This document shows, piece after piece, positions 36,309 through 46,373 of a stretch of 64,000 nucleotides of DNA; the first letter of the stretch is position 1; each line of letters starts with the position of its first letter. The notes under the pieces were generated by a model. It made no database searches. It was not told the DNA's origin and worked only from the letters and a program-made list of their open reading frames with translations. Source of the DNA: Sycobia sp. Sy_11 (Eukaryota; Arthropoda; Insecta; Hymenoptera; Epichrysomallidae); contig JACCIC010000350.1 of the NCBI GenBank assembly GCA_018907035.1, positions 142,866-206,865 on the forward strand, read 5' to 3'. The position numbers and the translations under genes are program-made.

Positions 36309-37009
36309 TTCTCGCCCCCTCTCTCTTGTAAATCACGCTACGCGGCAAAACTTCAAATTGAAATATTATGCTAACAACGGGCAGTGCATGGCCACTTGTT
36401 CCGGGGGAATCTACGCTTGAATTTTCAAACTTTCTCTTCGATTATATATATATATATATATTGTTGGCATCTGTAACTACTTCTACACTGCAAACTTGCT
36501 ACCAAAGTTCTCCCCCTCGGCCCCGCCCCACCCACCCCGCCTATTCCTTTTTAAATTTCTCAGCTCATCTCTTTTTATCCCGCCTCTCGCTCCCAGCCGT
36601 GTGCAATGCTCGCAAAAGTTCCTTTCCCTCCCCTCCCCCCTCCACCCGCGTCAGGTCTAGCAGAGAGAGGGGGGGGATGCCGTGCTTGTCGAGGAGAACG
36701 CGTGCTTATCTCGCGCGCGTACGAGGCCGTAAAAAAAAAAAAAAAACCGATTCGCGGCTGTCGGACATTTTGCGGGCTTTGGATTTCTAATTCGCGAGCG
36801 TTGGCGAGGTGCCGCCGCGTGCGCGGGTAGAAATCTCCCGTGCCTCGCGGGACTCGCGATGCACGCTCAACGGCCTATGTTATTAAATCGCTCGACGCCG
36901 ACGAACGAAGTGCGATTTTATTTCTTCAATGGATCGATCGCGCGAAATTCGCCGCGCATCCTCAATAGATCGTCGCGCCACGATGAATCTAGTTTTTTTC
37001 TCCATTCTG

Positions 37010-37030
37010 TTTTTTTTTTTTTTTTTTTTT
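37010..37030. repeat. T-run
   Basis: 21 consecutive T's. Confidence 0.9.
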
Positions 37031-38296
37031 CGTTGCATTTCGCGAATAATCCCGACGTTGGAAGCTCGTACGTAAAAAATGGAGAGAAAGTGGGACGGGT
37101 TAGGGGGTGAGGGGGGGGGGAACAGATGACGTTTTTCATTAATATTCAGCGAGTCGAAGGGGGGCTGGGGTGACATTCGACATCCTCGGCGTCTCGATCA
37201 ATCAAGTGGGGATGAGAAGGTCCAAGAGAGACTTTTTTATCCAATGCTTCGTAGTCGTATCTACGTTCTTTTGGCTTTTTTTCATCTACCTAAGTTATAG
37301 CAGTGGATAAGAATGTAGGGGTTATGAAACATTCCCAGTATAATTGTCGGACTGAATTTACTGCAGAATTGGCAATATCGCTTTAACAGGGGAGGTGGGG
37401 AGGTACGTTGGCAGATTTTCTGTAAAGCACACTAGTTCGATTCGTTGGTGAAAATCGAGCGACGAAGTAAAATGCGCTTGTCAAGATGGATAAACGAATC
37501 ATTGTATTTCAGACGAATGACTAATAACAATTGCCACGACAAGTTTTGCACAATTGCATTATTACGTTTTCGACCGATTAAATGATCGATCGATTTCTCA
37601 TTTCGACGTTGCGGAATAAATTTTTGGCCTATACTTAATGGTACTTACTGTCTCTTTGGCGCATTTCACATTTGCCTCTCGGTTTTGTAGAAGGCAATTT
37701 GACGTTCGAGGCCGTTACCTCGTGCATTTCGTCAATTATTCCATACTGCGATTCCGAGAAGATCAATGCCGCGCGATGGCACATTTTATAGTTTAAAACT
37801 TCTTAAAACTCAAAGATCTTTTATGAGAGCTCTATATTATCGAGTTTTTATTTTTCCTCTACTAATATTTATCATATACATAATGTACCTTAAAAATAGA
37901 GTTACGGAACACAGGCCGTTTTCAAAATGAACGCCCTCCCCCCCGCCCTCGTAGGAAATTTAAACAACAATACGAATTTTCATTGTTTTTCACTTTTCAT
38001 GCAAAAACAAAAGACCGATTTCGTAATAGATTTCTAAAGTCGTCGAATTTTTCAGATATCAAAAGCCGTTTTTTTTTGGTAAGCAAGAATTATCATGTTC
38101 CATTTGACTTTAGATGGATTGGTGCGTAAGCATTAGTTTGTATGCAGTAGTCGTTCATACGACTTTATACGAAAAACTAACAACGGCCTTTGGAAATGTT
38201 CAAGTTTTCATCGCAAGAAACTCGCCTCGCGCGCGTCTCAATCCCTGTTTCATTTGGTGAACGTGTATCTTTACGAAATTGTACTAATTAAATTTT

Positions 38297-38297
38297 C

Positions 38298-38328
<31 letters not shown>

Positions 38329-38350
38329 TCAACAACATCAACATTAACAA
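38297..38350. repeat. (CAA)n microsatellite
   Basis: About ten CAA units, then CATCAACAA variants. Confidence 0.95.
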
Positions 38351-38439
38351 AACGGAACCTGTGAATTATACCTAGATTACCTCTCTTCTGTTTACCAGAC
38401 CTTCAGGTATAACAAGATTGATAAAGAAAGACATTTACA

Positions 38440-38470
38440 CACGGCTAGTTTCTGGAAGAAATTAGCCGTG
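38440..38470 (+). other. 14-bp hairpin with 3-base loop
   Basis: CACGGCTAGTTTCT - GGA - AGAAATTAGCCGTG. One G/T position would be a G-U wobble in RNA. It is a compact stem in otherwise unremarkable sequence. Confidence 0.5.
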
Positions 38471-38635
38471 AAATACCAATTTCTACTTATATACATACAG
38501 GAAAACTTGTCGATTTTGTACTTTCTCCTCCGTTAAGGTTCCAATTTAAAAGTTCCCAGCTCTATCTTCGACGCATTCTATAATGGACGATAATACTCTC
38601 GTCATTTATCGGATGGACGAAAGGAATGTACAAAT

Positions 38636-38655
38636 AAAAAAAAAAAAAAAAAAAA
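38636..38655. repeat. A-run
   Basis: 20 A's followed by CAAAGAC and more A's. Confidence 0.9.
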
Positions 38656-38846
38656 CAAAGACAAAAAAATTGAAACAATACCACGAAAAACCACTTATAT
38701 ACGGATTCTTAAAAGGTGCAAGATAATTACTTAATTATTTCTTTGTTTTTGTTGTGGTTTTTTTTCCTTTTTCCATCGCCAATGGCAAAACGATACCCCT
38801 TCGGTTCATTAAGGTCCGTCGGAAGCTAAGCTATATTTCTCCAGCA

Positions 38847-38855
38847 CCACACACA

Positions 38856-38949
<94 letters not shown>
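38847..38949. repeat. (CA)n microsatellite
   Basis: About 50 CA units with one A interruption near the start, the longest CA tract of the window. Confidence 0.97.
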
Positions 38950-38953
<4 letters not shown>

Positions 38954-39289
38954 TAGAGATGCTCGTCCGCAAGGTATTTCCTTTACGATTTTTCTCTTTC
39001 GGTATTATGTCGGTGAGTCTCAAAAGGTACGGAAAAACGACGAAACCGAAGAAAAGGAAGAAGAGAAGGAGGAGGACAAGGAGGAGGAGAAAGGGTCACA
39101 CCGATGTATTTCTATATAACAAATAAGCACGGGATGCCGAGATTGCCCGATCTCACGTGGATCATCCCATTATCTATGCGCTCTCTCTTCTCTCTCCTTC
39201 TCTCTCCCACCCCACCCTTTCCAGAGCGCCGGCCAACTGTTGATCATCGCCTAATTTTTATACATATATAAATCGAACGGCGTATTAAT

Positions 39290-39545
39290 ATTCCCCTCGC
39301 GCGATGTATTAGCCGCGCGGGAATCGTTCGCGCAACGCCCACGTCAATGATGCGCATACGCTCGGTACGCGCGGACGTTTCAATTCGCTAATTATCGCCG
39401 TTAAAGCGCATCGTACGGGCGAATCGGGACACGAAAACGAAGGTGGGCTCGAAATTTCGCCGGGGACGCTGTGGGCTTTTCGCCCCGGCCTCCAATTGCA
39501 TTGCGACTCGCGCGCGCGCGCGCGTTTAACCGCATTCTATTAACT
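39290..39545. other. Compact CpG-rich block, candidate regulatory module
   Basis: About 250 bases with very high CG density and AT cores (TTCGCTAATTATCGCCG, CCAATTGCATTGCG), then a CG17 run, bounded by AT-rich DNA. It looks like an insect enhancer or promoter by composition only. Confidence 0.4.
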
Positions 39546-40014
39546 ATATTAACCAATTACTTATGTATTAACCAGATTTGGTCAAATACCGCATGGCTTT
39601 CCGGATAAAATGAATGGAAACTAATTTATGAAAATACATTGTTAACGATTTTAGGTTTATTTACTTATATATGTATGTCGATGAGCTTTATTTGTATTGC
39701 CCATATATGCTTGTACATTTAGGAATTTCATACTGGGGAATGAAGAAAATTTTGAACGGCCGTTTTATTCCGCGAACCAGTTGTTCCGATTAAAATTCGA
39801 AAAATTTCCTACGAAGAATAAGCTGATATTTGCAAAATTTGCAAGTTTTTTCCATAGAAATCCGCCTATACATGCTAAATTGCCGGTCGAATGGAAAAAC
39901 TTTGTGTTGATTTCGGTCTACATCGATGTATCTTCCCCTTCTATTCTCACTCGCTTTCTTCGCCTTTGCCTCTGATGTTCGACACGCTTTCGGTTTGCGC
40001 CATCTCGTTTCGCG

Positions 40015-40015
40015 C

Positions 40016-40052
<37 letters not shown>
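40015..40052. repeat. (CT)n microsatellite
   Basis: CT repeat with a CCC interruption. Confidence 0.93.
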
Positions 40053-40055
<3 letters not shown>

Positions 40056-41361
40056 CTTCTCACTGCAATTTTTGACATTATCACACATCGATGTATCTCC
40101 ATGATATGCACTTCCTTGCGCTCATCCCCATTCCGATGTACGAACGGAATGACAAACGGATTCTACAAACAAAAGACACCAATGTTTACGTTTCACTGAA
40201 ACGTCATTTTCTCTTTATGGACATTTACAGAATGCTCGGTTAAACTTTCGAGGAACTGCGGACCAATTCTAAACGTATTCGTAGAAACAGGTGTTACTAC
40301 TTATTAGAGGGTAAACTAAACGTCTCCTTAATTAATTTTGCATAATACAAGCGAACTTTGCACACGTTTCAGTAATAAATTTACATCGGAGATGGATCGT
40401 AATATATATATATATACACATGTATAATTATTAACATTCAAAATGCGAGAACATAATCAATCATGGCGTAAGCACTGGATGAGCCGTGCCGCTCTCGAGT
40501 CTGTATGCGTACATGCTATGTATATAAATGGCACACGCATACACACGCACGTGGGGGCATTCACGGTCGGCACGGCTTGCTTTTTAAACGACGACGTTGG
40601 GACGGCGCGAGACCTAATAATTTCAGTTATAAATTACGGAAATTACGAGCGCTTAGAGACCATCCTTGCATCCCTTATCAGAGCGCGCGGTGGGGGGGGG
40701 GGTTGTAAGTGCAGCCGTCGGGGCTTAAAACGAGACGCATTGTTTATGTATGGCGTTTAAGTAGCCGAGCTATCGATATATACACGTATATAGATGTACG
40801 CGTGCTTCCTCGCATCCGAAGCGAAGAGATTACCATTTATGAACGTATAGCATCGTGTTAGAGAAGAGGATGTACTACGCGAACATTATATATATATATA
40901 TATATACACTTACGTGCATGGTCGACACCAGCGATGTATTTTAGATTTTATTAAAATTAGAGCTATTATGTAGTATTAGGATATGAAAAATTGGACTCGT
41001 ATAGAAGCTTGGTTAAAACAATAGTGTGTATATATATATGCACTTTTTAATAATGTAATGTTCGTATATAATTAAATAAACTAGAAAATACTAATAATAC
41101 CGGGACTCGATGTCGCGGTAATCTCGAGTTAACTGGCCAGGTCCGAAACGAATCCGTCACTCTGGCTTACATAGCGATCTCCCACTTATTAAATTAAATT
41201 CAACAGCCGAGCAAATTAAGTGCTCACATAAATAATTTCAAGCCTGATCCTGTACGAATGGCCGATATTTCACGGCGCACATCGGCCGATTACCGATCGT
41301 CAATGCTATATAGGCATAGCAATTATAAACAATTTCAAAGTTATTAATTTCTACATCTATG

Positions 41362-41366
<5 letters not shown>

Positions 41367-41414
<48 letters not shown>
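41367..41414. repeat. (TA)n microsatellite
   Basis: Perfect TA repeat about 1 kb from the LINE 3' end. Confidence 0.95.
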
Positions 41415-41417
<3 letters not shown>

Positions 41418-41819
41418 CTGTAATTTAATGCGAGCCATTTATTAGTTGTGGATTAAAATTCAATTTTCCCCCGTATATTATATGCGCTCGCGCACTACTG
41501 ACTCATCGTTGCTTATCCCGTCTTATTATATGCGAGGATTAAATTGAATTCCGAAGATTTGAGGAACTTGCAATTGAAAATTGGCACCGAAATAGCAGAA
41601 CTAAATGTAGAAGTCATGTGCCCGCTGACGCACATTTCCGTGGAATTTACTCTCTAACTCACATTTTTCTCTCTCCCTCTCGCTCTCCCTCTCTTTATTT
41701 TCTTTATATCGCAGACGTTAGCAGACACGTCGGTAAAAGTAAACCGCTCGCGTGCTCTCCCAAGAGTCTTCCTTAATATTAATTAAGCGACTACCTCTCA
41801 GTATCCCTCCCCACGTACA

Positions 41820-42443
41820 TATAGACCCCGTCCGCGCACCTTCCGTCCGCGTGCGTCAAAGCCCAGCCCCCCCCCCTCCACCGCCCCCGAAAAGCTCTCC
41901 CGAGAGGAATGGCCGCGTACAACCGCTCCGTCTCCCCCCCCCTCCCCCGTCCCACCCCATTCTCTCCCCAGCCCCGTCGTCACGGGCATCGAACCGCTCG
42001 CTCGGTCGCTCGTTCGTACGTATAATGGCGATGTCGTGTTTTAACGTCGGCCAGTGAAATCGCGGGTGGGGGGGGGAGGAGGGGATGAGGATGCTCGCGT
42101 TTCGCGAGGGTCATTGTCGCCGGCTAGAAAGCTCATCGCAGCAGAGGGGCGAGTGGAGTGAGTGGGGGGGGGGGACATGCTAATGGATCACCGTGGGTTC
42201 TTTATGGGGGGGAGGGGTATGGGGATTTTTAAGTGTATACGGTATATTCAATTAATTACGGGTAAGATCGCTTTGGTGCATTAATTCTGATTGCTTGTGG
42301 ACGAGCAGCGGAACGGCGGTGGTGAGCGAGTGAGACGCGGTCGTATCTTTCGAAGTATGAATCGCGCACTTTACGGCATTATTTCACGGACTCTTTACAA
42401 GATCGTACATCTGTTGCTACACGTTGAACTAGTAGAGAAACAA
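41820..42443. other. C-rich then G-rich flank of the LINE
   Basis: C-runs dominate the plus strand at 41860-41975 and G-runs at 42065-42220, with CpG-rich sequence between. The G-rich halves of both strands could form quadruplexes. The last bases before 42444 are the LINE 3' target flank. Confidence 0.6.
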
Positions 42444-42464
42444 TTTTTTTTTTTTTTTTTTTTT
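42444..42464 (-). other. LINE poly(A) tail
   Basis: 21 T's on the plus strand are the 3' poly(A) of the minus-strand element. They are directly preceded on the minus strand by TTAAATAAA, so AATAAA merges into the tail. This marks the 3' insertion junction. Confidence 0.85.
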
Positions 42465-42477
42465 ATTTAAGCATTTG

Positions 42478-42503
42478 AAGTCTCTTACAAAAATCTGAGA
42501 CTT
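42478..42503 (-). other. Hairpin in LINE 3' UTR next to poly(A)
   Basis: Perfect 7-bp stem AAGTCTC / GAGACTT with a 12-base loop, ending 13 bases from the poly(A) tract. Several non-LTR elements are recognised by their reverse transcriptase through a 3' stem-loop, so this is a candidate template-recognition structure. The function is inferred only from its position. Confidence 0.5.
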
Positions 42504-42572
42504 ATTTTGCTAACAGTAAATATAAATATAAAATAGACTGTACAGTATGTATTACATAGATATTTGTTATTT

Positions 42573-45500
42573 TTAAACAAATATATCGCACTCGATAAAG
42601 TAATCGCAAATGTATTTACAAGCTTTTATTTCTGGTTTACTAATAATTATTTCTATACACATAGGACCCTCAGAGTATATTTCTCTTAGTTTGTTGTTAA
42701 GCAATTTTCTTTCTGTAGCATATGCTGCACACTGAAATATAACATGATTTAGGTCTTGGATTCCGTCATTGCATTTTGGACATTTTGAATCGTTTACATA
42801 ACCTGATCTAGCCAGTGAAGCGCGTAAATTGTAATGGTTTGCACGACATCTATTAATTGTAACAATGTTACGTCGGTTGAAATTAGTTTTTTGGAACCAA
42901 GGATATTTGTTGGTGTTATGATATTTTTCGAAAAATATTTTTCCTTTTTTTGTCGATTCTCTAGTTAAAAACAGTAGAGTATCTTCTCTCGCGTCTTTTT
43001 TGAGTCGATGATAGTAGTCAGTGTAAGGGAGCTTTATGTTTTTATGTGAGTTTTTAAAGGTTGCTTGTTTAGCTAGTTTGTCTGCCATTTCATTTCCCTC
43101 AATACCAAAATGTGAAGGAATCCATATAAATTTTATGTGATAATTCGAATTTTTTTTGATAAATTTATTATATTTTTTTTTAATTTCCAGTATGCAGGGA
43201 TTTATGTTGGCTGTTACATTTATGGATTTGAGACTTAGAAGTACACTTAGAGAATCAGAACATATAATAAAGTTATTTTCTGGCGTTTTTAGGCAGATGT
43301 CTAGCGCATTGTTTATCGCGGTACACTCTGCCGTATATATAGATGCGGTGGGGCTAATGGTTGTTGTTTTTTTGGTTTTTAATTCTATGCTAATACAGGC
43401 TGTGCCTACATGTGGGGAATTTTTCATTTTACTACCATCTGTATATATTGCGAGAGCGTTTTGAGTTCTTAAGAAATTGTTAAACAATTCTATAGGTTCG
43501 TTGGAGATTCTTATATTTTGTCCTATTGACGTTTCTATGGGAATACTTGTACGTATAACCTCGTATTCATAGGAGTAAATATTGTAGGCATTTTGTTTCA
43601 CCTGTATGTTTTCGAGTATTTTTGTGATACACTGATCCATTAGAGTTAATTTTTTCATTTTGCATTTTTTTTTCGTAAGTATAGGTAAATATCTATGTAT
43701 ATTTTGGTTTGTTAAGCAATTTGTTTTACAAAGTATTTTAACAAGAAATTTTTCACATAAAAGTTTGGTTCGAATTTCAATAGTAGAAAGCTTTGTTTCT
43801 GCCAGTATAACGTTTGTTGGCGTGCTGTTTCGATAACCGAAAGCTATTCTCATGGCTGAATACTGCAGTTTTTCTAATTTTAGGCCGTAAAATTTTTGGT
43901 TAGGGAAATAAACAAAGCTTCCGTAATCGATTGTTGCGCGCAAGTAGCTTTTGTAAAGAGTGAGTAGAGTTTTCGGGTCAGAACCCCACCACGTTCCACA
44001 TAAATACTTGAATAAGTTTATAATCTTAAGGCATTTTTTTTCTACATAATTTACATGGGGTATAGATGACATTTTGTAGTCAAAGATTATACCCAAGAAT
44101 CGCACACTTTCGCTGGCTGTTATTCGATGGTTATCAATATTAATTTCAACCTGCTCTGGTTTGATTCCTTTATTATTAAAGTTGATAAGCTTAGTTTTTT
44201 GTGGGGCAAGTTCTAATCCAAGCTCTTCAAGATTTTTGTTTAGAATCTTTATAGATTTTTCTATAATGCTTATGCTTTTCCGAAAAGGGGAGTACATTGA
44301 GTATATCGCTATGTCATCCGCAAACTGAGATATTGCAACGCTTTTAGGTAGATTCTCTGCTATGTTTCTAGTATATATTATATAAAGAAGTGGGCTTAGT
44401 ACACCCCCTTGAGGTACACCTTTACAAACGACGCGAAACGATCTGTTTTCAGTACTTGTAAATATAAGTCTCTCGTAGGTAAGAAATTTGACAAATTTAA
44501 TTACATTTAGGCTGCAGCCGATGTCGGCCAATTTTTTTAATAGTGTTTCCGAATTGACATTGTCAAAAGCGCTGCATACATCGAGGAAGGCCGTCAACAG
44601 TGGCTTTCGGAGAAGGAATGCTTCATCTATACGTAGTTTCAAGTTAACAATATTATTTAAGCATGATCTACCGACTCTAAAACCAGATTGATTTTCCGGA
44701 AGAATTTTTCGATGTTCGCACCACCATTGTAGTTTATATTTTAAAAGGGATTCGAAAAGTTTACATAAACATGATGTTAGCATTATAGGTCGCATATTGT
44801 TGCTATCGGGCTTTTCTATGAAATGAGTGAAAGATTCTTTCCAACTGTGTGGATAAAAGTTTGTTTTATACATTTCATTATAGATATCTAAAAGTATCAA
44901 ATGATATTTTGTTGGTAGTCTTTTAATCATTTCATAGTTTATGCCATCCATTCCCGGCGATGATGTATTCTTTTTAGTATTTAAAACATTATTGAATTCT
45001 ACAATTGTAAACGGTTCGTCAAAAAAGCTATTTTCTGAGCATTCAGGTATGGTATTGGGATTAGTATTGACCCAAGGGGGGCTGATTTTATTTAGAGCAT
45101 TGTTAATTTTTTCTTTAGTCTGTAAATTTTCTGTTGTGCTTGTAGAATTTGTTTTTACGAATTTATTTTTAAGGATTTTACATTTATTCCAAACGTATTT
45201 CAGATCGTATTTAAAGTTAAGAGTTTCAGTGAATGCCTTGAAATGAGCTTTTTTGTGTTTTTTAAACGTTTTTATCGCCATCGCGACTGTTTTTTTATAT
45301 GCGATTAAATCTTCTAAATTATTGCTAAACTCCCATTTCTTGTATGCTGCTGTTCTCTGTCTTTTGACTTTTGAGCACTCCGGGCTCCACCATGCGACAG
45401 GATTCTTTAGCTTAAAATTTTTTCCATGTTTTTTTGTAGGTGTACTGCAACAAATACTCTCTTTAATAATATTTACAAATTTATCGTATTTTTCGTTAGC

Positions 45501-46373
45501 AAGGAGGTCGTCATATTCGTGTGTATGAAATTCGGGATAACGTTGATTTATCTCTCCCAAGAACTGTGGCCAGTCTGTTTTACCTGTTTGTAGCTTGAAC
45601 GATTTTTTACTGTAACTGTGGTTTTCTGCTTGCATCGAGAAATATACCGGATAATGATCAGAGCCAAAAGTCTCTTTCATCACTTGAACTTGAATTTTGT
45701 CCACGATTTTATTTGTTGAGATAATTAAATCTAGGTTCGATTTTTTTCCAGTACGAAAATCGATATGAGTGTGTGTATCTGTATTATGTACAATGAGATT
45801 ATTTGCATCGATACTGTTTAAAAACTTATCTCCATTACTGTCTGTTTTGCGACTATTCCATAGAAGGTTATGCGCGTTGAAGTCCCCTATTAAGATACTA
45901 TGAGAGCTAGTACTCACGTTTTGTACTATTTGGTCCCACTGGCTCTGTGTTAGTGAAAAGCCGGGAGGTCTGTAGCATGCGAAGATAAATAACGGTTCCT
46001 TCAGACTGGTAATTTGTATTCCACTCATTTCAATTGGACATTCTGGTATATTTAAGTTGTTTATTGCTCTAAATGCTATATTTTTATGAATGAATATAAT
46101 TATTCCTCCACCTCTGCCTTGATGTCTGTCCTTACGATAGCTTAAGAATCCTGGTAGTGTGATTTGTTGATCTGTTAAAGGTGAAAGCCAAGTTTCAACA
46201 CAAATTATAATATCGAGATCGATGCTAAAACTTTGCAATTCAGTTAGTCGGTTTTTAATGCCTCTGATATTCCAAAAGCAAAGTCTCATTTTATTTAAAT
46301 GTTTGTATATACTATTGAGTAGTTGAGTTTTTAAGATCGAGATATTCTTCATCCACAGAGCTCGTTTCATCAC
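42573..46373 (-). CDS. LINE ORF2 polyprotein: endonuclease, reverse transcriptase, RNase H
   Basis: 1266-residue open frame, the usual size for I-group ORF2. The endonuclease begins at Met29 with FWNIRG (Asn35), then ETW (Glu60), YRP (134-136), GDFNAH (Asp164, Asn166), SNLDLI (Asp215) and GSDHYP (Asp239, His240), which are all the expected metal and catalytic positions. The reverse transcriptase spans about 515-780 with FLDVCSAFDNV (Asp598), GVPQGGVLSPLLY (652-664) and FADD (Asp686, Asp687). RNase H spans about 973-1105 with TDGS (Asp979), AEC (Glu1016), SDS (Asp1040) and EMAD (Asp1098), the DEDD set. A C-terminal CCHC follows: C1198, C1201, H1210, C1215. The listed first Met overlaps ORF1 by 62 bases in another frame. 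Met29 (codon at 46289) lies 22 bases after the ORF1 stop and starts right at the endonuclease, so reinitiation at Met29 is the more natural start. The protein would nick target DNA and reverse transcribe the element RNA in the nucleus. The base usage is AT-rich. Confidence 0.96.
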   Translation of the reverse strand: MMKRALWMKNISILKTQLLNSIYKHLNKMRLCFWNIRGIKNRLTELQSFSIDLDIIICVETWLSPLTDQQITLPGFLSYRKDRHQGRGGGIIIFIHKNIAFRAINNLNIPECPIEMSGIQITSLKEPLFIFACYRPPGFSLTQSQWDQIVQNVSTSSHSILIGDFNAHNLLWNSRKTDSNGDKFLNSIDANNLIVHNTDTHTHIDFRTGKKSNLDLIISTNKIVDKIQVQVMKETFGSDHYPVYFSMQAENHSYSKKSFKLQTGKTDWPQFLGEINQRYPEFHTHEYDDLLANEKYDKFVNIIKESICCSTPTKKHGKNFKLKNPVAWWSPECSKVKRQRTAAYKKWEFSNNLEDLIAYKKTVAMAIKTFKKHKKAHFKAFTETLNFKYDLKYVWNKCKILKNKFVKTNSTSTTENLQTKEKINNALNKISPPWVNTNPNTIPECSENSFFDEPFTIVEFNNVLNTKKNTSSPGMDGINYEMIKRLPTKYHLILLDIYNEMYKTNFYPHSWKESFTHFIEKPDSNNMRPIMLTSCLCKLFESLLKYKLQWWCEHRKILPENQSGFRVGRSCLNNIVNLKLRIDEAFLLRKPLLTAFLDVCSAFDNVNSETLLKKLADIGCSLNVIKFVKFLTYERLIFTSTENRSFRVVCKGVPQGGVLSPLLYIIYTRNIAENLPKSVAISQFADDIAIYSMYSPFRKSISIIEKSIKILNKNLEELGLELAPQKTKLINFNNKGIKPEQVEINIDNHRITASESVRFLGIIFDYKMSSIPHVNYVEKKCLKIINLFKYLCGTWWGSDPKTLLTLYKSYLRATIDYGSFVYFPNQKFYGLKLEKLQYSAMRIAFGYRNSTPTNVILAETKLSTIEIRTKLLCEKFLVKILCKTNCLTNQNIHRYLPILTKKKCKMKKLTLMDQCITKILENIQVKQNAYNIYSYEYEVIRTSIPIETSIGQNIRISNEPIELFNNFLRTQNALAIYTDGSKMKNSPHVGTACISIELKTKKTTTISPTASIYTAECTAINNALDICLKTPENNFIICSDSLSVLLSLKSINVTANINPCILEIKKKYNKFIKKNSNYHIKFIWIPSHFGIEGNEMADKLAKQATFKNSHKNIKLPYTDYYHRLKKDAREDTLLFLTRESTKKGKIFFEKYHNTNKYPWFQKTNFNRRNIVTINRCRANHYNLRASLARSGYVNDSKCPKCNDGIQDLNHVIFQCAAYATERKLLNNKLREIYSEGPMCIEIIISKPEIKACKYICDYFIECDIFV

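Larger units (their letters stand above)
33852..36880. other. AT-rich, then CpG-rich non-coding
   Basis: AT-rich to 34.68 kb, then CpG-rich patches (34880-35060, 35200-35600, 36490-36880) with G- or C-runs such as 35426-35449 and 35776-35792. A 240-base unique segment lies between a T-run and an A-rich run (34830-35074). Confidence 0.6.
36881..39290. other. Mixed non-coding
   Basis: Homopolymer runs, CAA and CA arrays and the 38440 hairpin in otherwise unique AT-rich sequence. Confidence 0.65.
39546..41700. other. AT-rich non-coding
   Basis: Unique sequence with two copies of ACATCGATGTATCT (about 39920 and 40085), a G10 run at 40692-40701 and short TA tracts. No gene was recognised. Confidence 0.65.

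Noticed and set aside
38754..39119. 121-codon frame with a Thr-His run and an acidic Glu-rich tail
   Set aside because: The core is the CA microsatellite and the tail a GAA/GAG purine stretch. There is no support as a gene.
42420..42443. Target-site duplication for the LINE
   Set aside because: No matching copy of the 3' flank was found by eye near the presumed 5' end, so none is claimed.
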